Shown here in pieces: positions 51,751 through 63,032 of a DNA stretch of 64,000 nt (position 1 is its first letter; each line of letters starts with the position of its first letter). The notes beneath the pieces were generated by a model. The model was not told the origin of the DNA and did not search any database. It was given only the letters and a program-made list of their open reading frames with translations. The stretch is from NCBI GenBank assembly GCA_015548865.1, contig JADMXW010000003.1:1-64000 (forward strand). Reading direction: 5' to 3'. The position numbers were made by a program, and so were the translations under genes. The DNA is from Serratia marcescens (GTDB lineage: Bacteria; Pseudomonadota; Gammaproteobacteria; Enterobacterales; Enterobacteriaceae).

Positions 51751-53499
51751 TCAGTTCTTTTTTGTGAGCGCCTGGTTCAGCATGTGCACCTCATTACGTT
51801 CTTCTGCGGTCAACCCCCGCAAACGCGATTGTGCTATCAGTGACTCCAGCCGCTCCTCTAACATATGGTTATATAGGGTAGTCAAGGTATCGATAAACGT
51901 CTCTTCTACCTTGTCCTCAACGATCATGTGGTTCCAGGTTGCCATGGTTTCAAGCTGTGGGCCTGATTTATTCTCTCGGTAAAGCTCCAGAAGCTGCCCC
52001 GTGGTCAACCCAGGCTGCGCCTGGCACGTTTTTACCAACTCAATAAACAGCGGCACGCCTGCCATCTTCGATGACACCAGCCCATCAGGTGCCGTTACCA
52101 ATGCCGCCAATTGCGGATTTTGTACCAGCAACCCTATTAGTATACGCATAGTTGTGCGTTTTAGTTGGGGCGGTTGGTAGGGCTGTGCCTGCTCTGCCGT
52201 TTTTGGCAGCAGTTTATCCAATTGGCGATCGTCAAGAATCCCCAGTTTGTTACCTAACTGTTGACGTAGATACAGCCGCAGGGTTTCTCCCGGCACCTGA
52301 CCAATCAACGGCAATGCATCTCTTCCTAGCTTGGTACGCCCCTCTGGAGAACTCATGTCCACCTGCTGCTGCAGGGTATCAAACAAGAACGTGGAGAGCG
52401 GCAGCGCCTGCTCCATCCTTTGCTCAAACGCTTGCTTACCCTCTTTACGCACCAGAGTATCCGGATCCTCTCCATCAGGGAGAAACATAAAGCGCAACTG
52501 GCGGCCATCATTCAAATAAGGCAGTGCCGTTTCCAATGCACGCCAGGCTGCATCCCGACCTGCACGGTCACCGTCATAGCAGCAAATTACTTGATCGGTA
52601 ACGCGGAACATCATCTGAATATGGTCTGCCGTTGTTGAGGTGCCCAATGACGCCACGGCATAATCAATGCCAAATTGTGCCAGTGCTACCACGTCCATAT
52701 AACCTTCAACCACAAGAAGACGTTTTAGTTCCGTGTGATTTTGTTGCGCTTCGTAAAGACCGTACAACTGGCGGCCCTTATGGAAGATCTCGGTTTCTGG
52801 CGAGTTCAGGTATTTGGGCAGACCATCTCCCAATACACGTCCGCCAAAGGCGATGACGCGACCGCGTTTATCGCGGATAGGGAACATGACGCGCTCACGA
52901 AAGCGGTCATAGGTACGTCCTTGCTCATTTTTAACCAGCATTCCCGCATCGCTCAGGGTTTCACGGTCTTCATCGTGGCGGCCAAAGCGTTTTAATACGT
53001 TGTCCCACCCTGCTGGCGCAAAGCCGATGGCGAAATGGCGAATAACCTCCGCACTCAAGCCTCGCTGTGCCAGATAATGCTGGGCGGGTGCTGCTGCTGG
53101 CTCATTTAACGCCTGCTGATAAAACTCGCTCAGTTGCCCCATTAGTTCATACAGGCTCTGACGTTGGTGACGTTCAAGCGCTGTGGTGCCAGTACCGGAT
53201 TCATAAGGCACTTCCAGGCTGTGCATGGATGCCAATTCCTCAATACTTTCAACAAACTCCAGACGATCGTAGTTCATTAAAAAATCGATGGCATTGCCGT
53301 GCGCGCCGCAACCAAAACAATGGTAGAACTGCTTATCACCGTTCACGGTGAAAGAGGGGGTTTTCTCATGATGAAACGGACAGCACGCGTGAAAGTTCTT
53401 GCCCTGCTTCTTGAGCTTCACTCGCGCGTCAATAAGATCGACAATGTCGGTGCGCGCAAGCAGGTCATTTATAAAGACGCGTGGAATTCGTCCAGCCAT
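51751..53499 (-). CDS. dnaG: DNA primase DnaG
   Basis: A 582-residue primase, the E. coli length being 581. The N-terminal CHC2 zinc domain has CCPFHHEKTPSF and YHCFGCGAHGNAIDF (about 39-66). The TOPRIM catalytic core has LLVVEGYMDVVALAQFG (about 265) and CCYDGDRAGRDAAWRAL (about 308-314). The C-terminal helicase-binding domain ends the protein. It lies between rpsU and rpoD, with a hairpin at 53549-53575 after rpsU that adjusts expression downward. Confidence 0.98.
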   Translation of the reverse strand: MAGRIPRVFINDLLARTDIVDLIDARVKLKKQGKNFHACCPFHHEKTPSFTVNGDKQFYHCFGCGAHGNAIDFLMNYDRLEFVESIEELASMHSLEVPYESGTGTTALERHQRQSLYELMGQLSEFYQQALNEPAAAPAQHYLAQRGLSAEVIRHFAIGFAPAGWDNVLKRFGRHDEDRETLSDAGMLVKNEQGRTYDRFRERVMFPIRDKRGRVIAFGGRVLGDGLPKYLNSPETEIFHKGRQLYGLYEAQQNHTELKRLLVVEGYMDVVALAQFGIDYAVASLGTSTTADHIQMMFRVTDQVICCYDGDRAGRDAAWRALETALPYLNDGRQLRFMFLPDGEDPDTLVRKEGKQAFEQRMEQALPLSTFLFDTLQQQVDMSSPEGRTKLGRDALPLIGQVPGETLRLYLRQQLGNKLGILDDRQLDKLLPKTAEQAQPYQPPQLKRTTMRILIGLLVQNPQLAALVTAPDGLVSSKMAGVPLFIELVKTCQAQPGLTTGQLLELYRENKSGPQLETMATWNHMIVEDKVEETFIDTLTTLYNHMLEERLESLIAQSRLRGLTAEERNEVHMLNQALTKKN

Positions 53500-53548
53500 A
53501 AGCCCCTGTTTTTAATACAAATAAACGATAGCTTATAAACGACAACAA

Positions 53549-53575
53549 GCCGCGCTTCCTTTCGGAAAGCACGGC
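53549..53575 (-). terminator. Attenuating terminator between rpsU and dnaG
   Basis: GCCGTGCTTTCC and GGAAGCGCGGC pair on the minus strand, with one mismatch, followed by TTGTTGTCGTTT. It corresponds to the internal T1 terminator of the E. coli operon. Confidence 0.75.
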
Positions 53576-53636
53576 CTTCGTATGCAACTGCTAAGTCTGC
53601 GGATTAATCACGCGGTAGAGGCTATGCCTCTAGAAA

Positions 53637-53864
<228 letters not shown>

Positions 53865-54082
53865 TTAATAATTCGGTATGTGCTGGCCTTGTGCCAGCCT
53901 TTTCAAAATGGTGCGGAATTCTACTGCAAACGTGATGCGCTTGTAAAGCATTGCGGCGATCATAAAACATCCAACGCGCACGCAGAGCAGAAAACCCAAA
54001 CCGATAATGGTAGACTATCTGTTGTATGAAGCAAAGGGCAAGTGGATGTCGGCTTGCGTGGCAACGAATGTTAGGTAGAGCG

Positions 54083-55096
54083 ATGCGCATATTGGGTATT
54101 GAAACCTCCTGTGATGAAACCGGGGTGGCGATTTATGACACGGACGCAGGGTTGTTGGCTAACCAATTGTATAGCCAGATAAAATTGCATGCGGATTATG
54201 GTGGTGTTGTACCAGAACTGGCATCGCGCGATCATGTACGCAAGACGGTTCCCCTGATTCAGGCTGCGCTGAAAGAGTCTGGAGTGACGGCGTCGGATAT
54301 TGACGGTGTGGCCTATACCGCGGGGCCCGGATTAGTGGGCGCCTTGCTGGTTGGCGCAACTGTTGGGCGTGCGCTGGCATTTGCCTGGGACGTGCCCGCC
54401 ATTCCCGTTCACCATATGGAAGGCCATTTGCTCGCGCCAATGTTGGAGGATAACCCGCCCGATTTTCCCTTTGTGGCGTTGCTGGTCTCTGGTGGTCATA
54501 CACAGTTGATAAGCGTCACCGGTATTGGTGAATATCGCTTGCTAGGGGAATCTATCGACGATGCAGCCGGTGAAGCCTTCGATAAAACGGCAAAGCTGCT
54601 GGGACTTGATTATCCTGGTGGGCCGATGTTATCCAAATTGGCACAACAAGGAGACTCCTCACGTTTTACCTTCCCTCGACCGATGACTGACAGGCAAGGT
54701 TTGGATTTTAGTTTTTCCGGCTTGAAAACCTTTGCTGCCAATACCATTCGAGCCAATGGCAACGATGATCAAACCCGTGCTGACATTGCGCGGGCATTTG
54801 AAGATGCGGTGGTCGACACCCTGGCGATAAAATGTCGTCGTGCGCTGGATGATACCGGCTTTAAACGTCTGGTGATGGCGGGTGGGGTGAGTGCCAACCG
54901 AACACTACGCGCGCGGTTGGGGGAAATGATGACCAAACGGGGGGGGGCAGTATTCTATGCCCGACCTGAGTTTTGTACCGATAATGGTGCGATGATTGCC
55001 TATGCGGGCAGCGTGAGGTTGTTGAAAAATGCCAGTCAGGAATTGGGGGTAAGTGTACGGCCACGCTGGCCGTTAGCGGAGTTACCTGCGGTTTAA
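54083..55096 (+). CDS. tsaD: tRNA threonylcarbamoyladenosine transferase TsaD
   Basis: A 337-residue Kae1/Qri7-family enzyme transferring threonylcarbamoyl to A37 of ANN-reading tRNAs, with TsaB and TsaE. Landmarks are [19 protein letters not shown], the metal-site [14 protein letters not shown] (about 109-115), SGGHTQLI, and [12 protein letters not shown]. The ATG 54083 has AGGTAGAG upstream; an earlier in-frame ATG at 54026 gives no conserved sequence. A run of nine G near 54939-54947 keeps frame. It is divergent from rpsU, as in E. coli. Confidence 0.98.
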   Translation: MRILGIETSCDETGVAIYDTDAGLLANQLYSQIKLHADYGGVVPELASRDHVRKTVPLIQAALKESGVTASDIDGVAYTAGPGLVGALLVGATVGRALAFAWDVPAIPVHHMEGHLLAPMLEDNPPDFPFVALLVSGGHTQLISVTGIGEYRLLGESIDDAAGEAFDKTAKLLGLDYPGGPMLSKLAQQGDSSRFTFPRPMTDRQGLDFSFSGLKTFAANTIRANGNDDQTRADIARAFEDAVVDTLAIKCRRALDDTGFKRLVMAGGVSANRTLRARLGEMMTKRGGAVFYARPEFCTDNGAMIAYAGSVRLLKNASQELGVSVRPRWPLAELPAV

Positions 55097-55102
55097 TCCG
55101 AT

Positions 55103-55135
55103 CGATCGCCTGATCATGCAAGCATCAGGCGATCG
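55103..55135. terminator. Bidirectional hairpin between tsaD and argR
   Basis: CGATCGCCTGAT and ATCAGGCGATCG form a perfect 12-base-pair stem with a 9-base loop between the convergent genes. There is no clear T run. Confidence 0.65.
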
Positions 55136-55144
55136 CCTCAATAA

Positions 55145-56100
<956 letters not shown>

Positions 56101-57051
56101 ATGAAAGTTGCAGTTCTCGGAGCAGCAGGCGGTATCGGTCAGGCTCTCGCGCTCCTGCTCAAAACCCAGCTTCCTTCAGGTTCAGAATTATCCCTTTATG
56201 ACATTGCACCGGTAACGCCGGGTGTCGCCGTTGATCTGAGCCATATCCCTACTGCAGTATCTATTAAAGGTTTTTGTGGTGAAGACGCCACCCCTGCACT
56301 GGTCGGTGCGGACATTGTGCTTATCTCAGCCGGTGTCGCACGTAAGCCGGGGATGGATCGTTCCGACCTGTTCAATGTGAATGCTGGTATTGTGCGCAAT
56401 CTGGTTGAACAGATTGCTCGTACTAGCCCGAAAGCCTGCATTGGCATCATCACCAACCCGGTCAATACCACCGTGGCGATTGCCGCAGATGTGCTGAAAA
56501 AGGCTGGGGTGTATGACAAGAACAAGCTGTTTGGTGTAACTACACTAGACATTATTCGCTCTAACACCTTTGTAGCGGAACTGAAGGGCAAACAGCCGCA
56601 AGATGTTGAAGTCCCCGTTATTGGCGGACATTCCGGCGTGACTATTCTGCCGTTGTTGTCGCAAATTCCCGGTGTGACGTTTAGCGAACAAGAAGTAGCC
56701 GATCTGACTAAACGTATCCAGAATGCGGGTACCGAAGTGGTTGAGGCCAAAGCCGGTGGCGGATCAGCCACCCTTTCCATGGGGCAGGCGGCGGCGCGTT
56801 TTGGGCTGTCTTTGGTTCGCGCCCTGCAAGGGGAAGCGGGTGTGGTTGAGTGTGCTTATGTGGAAGGGGATGGCGAGCATGCCCGTTTCTTTGCACAACC
56901 GCTATTACTGGGTAAATCAGGTATCATTGAGCGAAAAGCCATTGGTGCGCTGAGCCCGTTTGAAAAACAGGCGTTGGATAACATGCTGGGCACTCTGAAA
57001 CAGGATATCGAGTTGGGCGAATCCTTTGTGAGTAGCTCCGTTCGCAGTTAA
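56101..57051 (+). CDS. mdh: Malate dehydrogenase
   Basis: A 316-residue NAD-dependent enzyme of the TCA cycle interconverting malate and oxaloacetate; E. coli has 312. Landmarks are [20 protein letters not shown] (nucleotide-binding Gly loop), the substrate Arg pair in [19 protein letters not shown] (about 81-87), [13 protein letters not shown], and the catalytic His in [16 protein letters not shown] (about 177). ATG 56101 follows AAGGAG. Its start aligns with the family; the earlier ATG at 56044 is not used. Confidence 0.98.
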   Translation: MKVAVLGAAGGIGQALALLLKTQLPSGSELSLYDIAPVTPGVAVDLSHIPTAVSIKGFCGEDATPALVGADIVLISAGVARKPGMDRSDLFNVNAGIVRNLVEQIARTSPKACIGIITNPVNTTVAIAADVLKKAGVYDKNKLFGVTTLDIIRSNTFVAELKGKQPQDVEVPVIGGHSGVTILPLLSQIPGVTFSEQEVADLTKRIQNAGTEVVEAKAGGGSATLSMGQAAARFGLSLVRALQGEAGVVECAYVEGDGEHARFFAQPLLLGKSGIIERKAIGALSPFEKQALDNMLGTLKQDIELGESFVSSSVRS

Positions 57052-57077
57052 TCGGTACTTTAACGCCTGATAGTGAT

Positions 57078-57106
57078 AAGCCGGAGAGAAGGTGCTCCGG
57101 CTTTTT
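57078..57106 (+). terminator. Terminator of mdh
   Basis: AGCCGGAG and CTCCGGCT pair around a short loop, followed by TTTTT. Confidence 0.88.
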
Positions 57107-57110
57107 GGTG

Positions 57111-57392
57111 TTAGCGCTTTTGGTGTGGGTCGTCCGGTCGGATAAGTTTTTTCCTATCGATCAAGGTATTACTCTTCGGTTCGTAGTAACGGCTAGGCCA
57201 AATTTCAGCTGGATGAATGTTGATTGCCTGTGCTATCAGCCATTCACCCTTAGGCCAGGGGCGTGATATCGCATTGGCCAGGGTGGAGGAGCTCAACCCA
57301 GCCTCTCGTGAGACTGCCGCCAGCGTGGTCCCTTTTTTACGGAGTGCGGCAATGATATCTGCGGGATGCCAGTCGTGTTTCCTTACGCTCAT
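57111..57392 (-). CDS. sfsB: Ner-like DNA-binding protein SfsB (Nlp)
   Basis: A 93-residue regulator of the Ner/Nlp family, named for the early repressor of phage Mu. It matches E. coli SfsB: DWHPADIIAALRKKGTTLAAVSR, GLSSSTLANAISRPWPKGEWLIAQ and EIWPSRYYEP (cores WHPADIIAALRKKGTTL and SSSTLANAISRPWPKGE). SfsB is linked to maltose gene expression in E. coli. It converges with mdh and diverges from a MuA-domain gene. E. coli sfsB also neighbours ispB. Confidence 0.93.
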   Translation of the reverse strand: MSVRKHDWHPADIIAALRKKGTTLAAVSREAGLSSSTLANAISRPWPKGEWLIAQAINIHPAEIWPSRYYEPKSNTLIDRKKLIRPDDPHQKR

Positions 57393-57576
57393 GATCTTTC
57401 CTTCTTGCTACAAGATAATGGTCAATTGGTGATATAAATAACGCTCTTCAGTTATGCGCGTGGGGTGCGCGAACGGTATTAGGAAAAAATATAACATGGC
57501 ATTTCCAATAATTTCCTTAACGTTATTCCTAATAAATTAAATTTTGTAATGCATCGCACTATCAGGATGAAAGGCT
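57393..57576. promoter_or_regulatory. Divergent sfsB / MuA-domain gene operator region
   Basis: A 184-base region with repeated TTCC(A/T) elements: TTTCCAATAA at 57502, TTTCCTTAAC at 57512 and ATTCCTAATAA at 57525. They are spaced by about 10 and 12 bases, one helical turn each. They lie 50-75 bases before the 57577 gene and are candidate operators. Confidence 0.4.
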
Positions 57577-57963
57577 ATGAAAAAAGAGTGGTTCACCACT
57601 GCTGAATTGCTGGGAATGGCGGGATTGCCTAAAACACGGCAAGGTGTAAACAAACGCGCCCGGGAAGATGGGTGGGAAAAACGTCGTCACAAAGGGGTTC
57701 AGGGGCGAGGCGTTGAGTATTCACTCTACAGCCTGCCAGAGCCGGTGCAGCACTCGCTCTCACTGCAAGAAACCCCCTCATCCTATGCTGTGCGCCAAGC
57801 CGATATGCTGGCTGTCTGGATTCAAATCTATCAGCAATGTTCCACGCAGGAAAGAGATGCACTGGTCGCACATATCTTGCGTGACGGTATCGCTTCTGTG
57901 TTGTGTCAATTGGGAATATCTTCGTCAGCAGACGTCACGTCTGATGACCAACCCTCTACCTGA
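57577..57963 (+). CDS. MuA-type winged-helix protein, YfeC-like (paralogue 1)
   Basis: A 128-residue protein with the N-terminal DNA-binding domain of Mu transposase and repressor at about 1-60: EWFTTAELLGMAGLPKTRQG, then REDGWEKRRHKGVQGRGVEY. MuA itself has WVSPKECANLPGLPKTSAG and KQGWQNRTRAGVKGGKAIEY. The C-terminal half (about 75-115) reads QERDALVAHILRDGIASVL and resembles the end of E. coli YfeC/YfeD (DUF1323). No transposase catalytic domain is present, so it is a regulator. A paralogue follows at 58234. The target is unknown. Confidence 0.85.
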   Translation: MKKEWFTTAELLGMAGLPKTRQGVNKRAREDGWEKRRHKGVQGRGVEYSLYSLPEPVQHSLSLQETPSSYAVRQADMLAVWIQIYQQCSTQERDALVAHILRDGIASVLCQLGISSSADVTSDDQPST

Positions 57964-58233
57964 GCGTGTGTTGACGTCATCTTTTGCGGGCGGTGTACAT
58001 CCCGTTTGCCTGCCATTGTTTTTCCCTTCGCTTGTTCAGTTCCCGTTTCAGCGTTAATGCGTGTTTTAGGCCAATATATAACAGCTAACAGCTAGTTTAA
58101 TCGGTAACGGTTATCTGTTATTTGGAAATGTAGTGTTATTTATTCATGTTTTCTTGGAAACTTGGGTGATAAGGCATTTATAGCTGACAGACACTTTTCT
58201 GTGCATTGATGCCGTCTATGGAGGATGTTACGA

Positions 58234-58617
58234 ATGGAAAAAAAATGGTTGGCGCCTCAGGCGTTACTGGGCCTTGCTGGTCTGCCAAAATCGAGACAGG
58301 GCCTTAACAAGCGTGCCAGAGAAGAGGGTTGGGAAAAACGCAAACGAAAAGGCGTACAGGGAAGAGCAGTCGAATATGCTCTGGACAGTTTGCCGCTGGA
58401 AGTGCGTAAACGGCTTCAGATGCGTGAAATGGCAGAAATGCCGCCTCCCGTATACGCAACGCTCCCTAAGCCGTTGTTGGCTTCCTGGATTCAAATATTT
58501 GAAAAACTCTCACTGCGAGAACAGGAAGCGATGATCGATTTTGTTCTGCGCGAAGGGGCGATAGCTATGATGTCGCGCCTGGCGATCACAAGCGATCCCC
58601 GTTCATCGACAACATAG
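58234..58617 (+). CDS. MuA-type winged-helix protein, YfeC-like (paralogue 2)
   Basis: A 127-residue paralogue of the 57577 protein, with the same layout: KKWLAPQALLGLAGLPKSRQG, REEGWEKRKRKGVQGRAVEY, and the C-terminal REQEAMIDFVLREGAIAMM. The two share most residues in the DNA-binding half and differ more in the linker. GGAGG sits nine bases before ATG 58234, so the ATG at 58225 is too close to it. It converges with ispB, with 12 bases between stop codons. A role in transcriptional control is inferred. Confidence 0.85.
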   Translation: MEKKWLAPQALLGLAGLPKSRQGLNKRAREEGWEKRKRKGVQGRAVEYALDSLPLEVRKRLQMREMAEMPPPVYATLPKPLLASWIQIFEKLSLREQEAMIDFVLREGAIAMMSRLAITSDPRSSTT

Positions 58618-58629
58618 CGCTCGGACACA

Positions 58630-59601
58630 TTAATAATCGCGTTGTACTGCAATATGTGCCAGACCTTCCAGCGCCTCGCGGAAGGGCGTCGGCGGCAGTG
58701 CCTGGAGGGCTGAAATCGCTTTATCAGCCTCTTGCTCTGCGCGCTGGCGGGTATATTCCAGTGAGCCACATTGCTGCATAGCCTCAAGCACTGGTTCCAG
58801 TAAATGCCGGCCATTACCTTCTTCGATCGCCTTACGAATCATCGCGCATTGCTCGCTATTGCCGTTACGCATGGCGTGTAACAGCGGCAGCGTGGGCTTG
58901 CCTTCATTCAGGTCGTCACCCGTATTTTTGCCTAAGGTTTTACCGTCCGCGCTGTAATCCAGCAGATCGTCAATCAGTTGGAATGCTGTACCGAGATAGC
59001 GCCCATATTCCTGTAACGCTTTTTCCTGTTCGGTGGAGGCGCCCGCTAAAATCCCGGAGGCTTGCGCTGCGGCTTCAAACAGGCGCGCTGTCTTACTGTA
59101 GATAACGCGCATGTAGCTCTCTTCGGTGATATCCGGATCGTTACAGTTCATTAGTTGCAGCACTTCACCTTCTGCAATGACGTTTACTGCTTCAGACATC
59201 AGCGCCAGTACGCGCAGAGAGCCCAGGCTAGTCATCATCTGAAATGCGCGCGTATAGATGAAATCGCCAACCAATACACTGGCCGCATTGCCGAAGGCGG
59301 CATTGGCTGTTTCCTTGCCACGACGCATATCTGATTCATCTACCACATCGTCATGCAATAGCGTGGCGGTGTGAATAAATTCTATCAGTGCTGCGACCGT
59401 GACATGCTTGTCACCTTCATAAGCGAGCGCGCGGGCCGCCAGTACGGCGATCATGGGGCGGATACGCTTTCCGCCACCACCGATGATGTAATTACCGATC
59501 TGGTTGATAAGTACAACATCAGAATTGAGTTGTGCCAGAATAACGCCATTGACGTCGTTCATATCATGAGCAGCTAATGCTGTAATCTGTTCTAGATTCA
59601 T
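58630..59601 (-). CDS. ispB: Octaprenyl diphosphate synthase IspB
   Basis: A 323-residue trans-prenyltransferase making the octaprenyl side chain of ubiquinone and menaquinone, the same length as E. coli. Both Asp-rich motifs are present: TLLHDDVVDESDMRRG (about 84-89) and FQLIDDLLDYSAD (about 211-216), along with GGGGKRIRPMIAVLAARAL. It supplies UbiA, which is also in this window. It is divergent from rplU, as in E. coli. Confidence 0.98.
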   Translation of the reverse strand: MNLEQITALAAHDMNDVNGVILAQLNSDVVLINQIGNYIIGGGGKRIRPMIAVLAARALAYEGDKHVTVAALIEFIHTATLLHDDVVDESDMRRGKETANAAFGNAASVLVGDFIYTRAFQMMTSLGSLRVLALMSEAVNVIAEGEVLQLMNCNDPDITEESYMRVIYSKTARLFEAAAQASGILAGASTEQEKALQEYGRYLGTAFQLIDDLLDYSADGKTLGKNTGDDLNEGKPTLPLLHAMRNGNSEQCAMIRKAIEEGNGRHLLEPVLEAMQQCGSLEYTRQRAEQEADKAISALQALPPTPFREALEGLAHIAVQRDY

Positions 59602-59810
59602 ATCTGTGCCAGTGCTTTCTTCTATACGCCGTGGTTAGGGTCGGTTCCATACCGGCTTCAATGGTTGCTGTGGACTGATTGTACTTGAAAAATGGTACAG
59701 ATAAATGGTCGTGAAGATCCTGTACTCTTTTTCTTCAATTCCCTCGAATCTGCACTTGTCATTGGTAGGTTTTTTGCGTAGAATTCGCGCCCTATTGTGA
59801 ATATTTATAG

Positions 59811-60167
<357 letters not shown>

Positions 60168-60187
60168 GACTTAGGAGAGCGGATTAA

Positions 60188-60445
60188 ATGGCACACAAAA
60201 AAGCTGGCGGCTCGACTCGTAACGGCCGTGATTCCAACGCACAACGCCTGGGCGTAAAACGTTTTGGCGGTGAAAGTGTTCTGGCTGGCAACATCATCGT
60301 TCGTCAACGCGGTACTAAATTCCACGCGGGCACCAACGTAGGTTGCGGTAAAGACCACACTCTGTTTGCTTTGGCTGACGGTAAAGTGCAGTTCGAAGTT
60401 AAAGGCCCGAAGAACCGTAAATATATCAGCATCGTTGCTGAGTAA
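60188..60445 (+). CDS. rpmA: 50S ribosomal protein bL27
   Basis: An 85-residue ribosomal protein beginning [20 protein letters not shown], whose N-terminal tail reaches the peptidyl-transferase centre. It lies 20 bases after rplU and shares its operon. A strong terminator follows at 60472. Confidence 0.99.
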   Translation: MAHKKAGGSTRNGRDSNAQRLGVKRFGGESVLAGNIIVRQRGTKFHAGTNVGCGKDHTLFALADGKVQFEVKGPKNRKYISIVAE

Positions 60446-60471
60446 TTTTTCGCGTCAGGTCTGACAGATAT

Positions 60472-60501
60472 AAAGCCCCGCAATTTATTGCGGGGCTTTT
60501 T
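60472..60501 (+). terminator. Terminator of rplU-rpmA
   Basis: AAAGCCCCGCAAT and ATTGCGGGGCTTT form a near-perfect stem with a tiny loop, followed by T. Confidence 0.88.
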
Positions 60502-60545
60502 ACATTTCCATCCCCAATTACCACCCGCAACTAACCGAGAGAACC

Positions 60546-61505
60546 ATGCAGACGAAACAGCAGGCTGGCATTGGGCTGAGCCTGGCCTTGACGGCAGCGG
60601 TATGCTGGGGCGCACTGCCCATTGCCATGAAGCAGGTGCTTGTTGTCATGGAGCCCTATACCGTGGTGTGGTATCGATTTTTTATTGCCTCGATAGGCTT
60701 GGGGATCATTCTTTTCTCGCGCCATCAGCTGCCGCCACTGCGTATATTTCGTCATCGACGCTGGTGGGTACTGCTGCTGATTGCGACGGGCGGGTTGCTG
60801 GGTAACTTTGTGTTGTTCAGTTCCTCTCTCAAGTTCTTAAGCCCTACCACATCGCAAGTGATTGGGCAGCTTTCCCCTGTGGGAATGATGTTTGCCAGCG
60901 TACTTATTTTGAAAGAGAAAATGCGTGGCACGCAAATTATCGGTGCCGCAATGTTGTTGTGCGGTATGTTGCTGTTTTTCAATGCTAGTTTAATCGAAAT
61001 ATTTACTCGCCTGACGGATTACACCGTTGGCGTGTTATTGGGGATGGGCGCTGCCACCGTGTGGGTGAGTTATGGCGTGGCGCAAAAAGTTTTACTGCGC
61101 CGACTGACATCGCAGCAGATTTTGTTGTTGTTGTATGCTTTATGCGTGCTGAGTATTACACCGTGGGTGCAGCCGGAGACTCTTTTTCAGCTTACTCGCT
61201 GGCAGTTGATTTGCTTGCTTTTCTGCGGTGTGAATACCTTGATTGGCTACGGTGCATTGGCCGAGGCGATGGCGCGCTGGCAGGCGGCTCAGGTGAGTGC
61301 CATTATTACATTGACGCCGCTATTTACGCTGCTGTTCTCTGATCTGTTAGCGATCTTATGGCCGCTCTACTTTGCCACCCCGGCGTTAAACCTTGTTGGC
61401 TACATTGGGGCATTTGTTGTGGTCTTCGGGGCGATGTTTTCCGCGATTGGGCACCGTTTTTTTCCGGGAAGAAAGCGCGATAATGTCATTGTGGTGCAAA
61501 AGTAA
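60546..61505 (+). CDS. yhbE: EamA/DMT-family permease YhbE
   Basis: A 319-residue ten-helix inner-membrane protein with two EamA repeats, the E. coli YhbE position and length. Segments are SLALTAAVCWGALPIAMKQV, LKFLSPTTSQVIGQLSPVGMM (core SPTTSQVIGQLSP) and LAEAMARWQAAQVSAIITLTPLFT (core QAAQVSAIITLTPLF). The substrate is unknown. It sits between rpmA and obgE, preceded by a terminator, so read-through or its own promoter drives it. Confidence 0.93.
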   Translation: MQTKQQAGIGLSLALTAAVCWGALPIAMKQVLVVMEPYTVVWYRFFIASIGLGIILFSRHQLPPLRIFRHRRWWVLLLIATGGLLGNFVLFSSSLKFLSPTTSQVIGQLSPVGMMFASVLILKEKMRGTQIIGAAMLLCGMLLFFNASLIEIFTRLTDYTVGVLLGMGAATVWVSYGVAQKVLLRRLTSQQILLLLYALCVLSITPWVQPETLFQLTRWQLICLLFCGVNTLIGYGALAEAMARWQAAQVSAIITLTPLFTLLFSDLLAILWPLYFATPALNLVGYIGAFVVVFGAMFSAIGHRFFPGRKRDNVIVVQK

Positions 61506-61770
61506 TACTCGATAGCGTACTGGTATGACTTGGTACTCTTCTTTTAGTATGTACGCTGTTTATTTTTAATACAGATGAAATCAATGCGGGAAGCGGGTAC
61601 AATGCCGCTCCCTTGCGAGGCTGGTTCTGTTACGTTCCGTTTTTTGCATGATGCGTTGCGGTGATTCACGCGTCATGCCATGAAAGCATCACGCCAAAGA
61701 GAACCAATAATGTCCTGATGCACGACGTCAGATGGCGAGTGATCTCTATAGGTTGTTGCGGAGAGAGTGA

Positions 61771-62943
<1,173 letters not shown>

Positions 62944-62997
62944 TTCTCAGGCTGCGATCCTCCTTTGATGGAGGATCTTCATTGCGCGACATCTCTG

Positions 62998-63029
62998 GCA
63001 CGATCCCTTTTAGAGATCGTGCTTTTTTT
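62998..63029. terminator. Terminator between obgE and dacB
   Basis: GCACGATC and GATCGTGC pair around a 9-base loop, followed by TTTTTTT on the plus strand. A second hairpin, GATCCTCC / GGAGGATC at 62956-62977, precedes it. Confidence 0.88.
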
Positions 63030-63032
63030 ATG

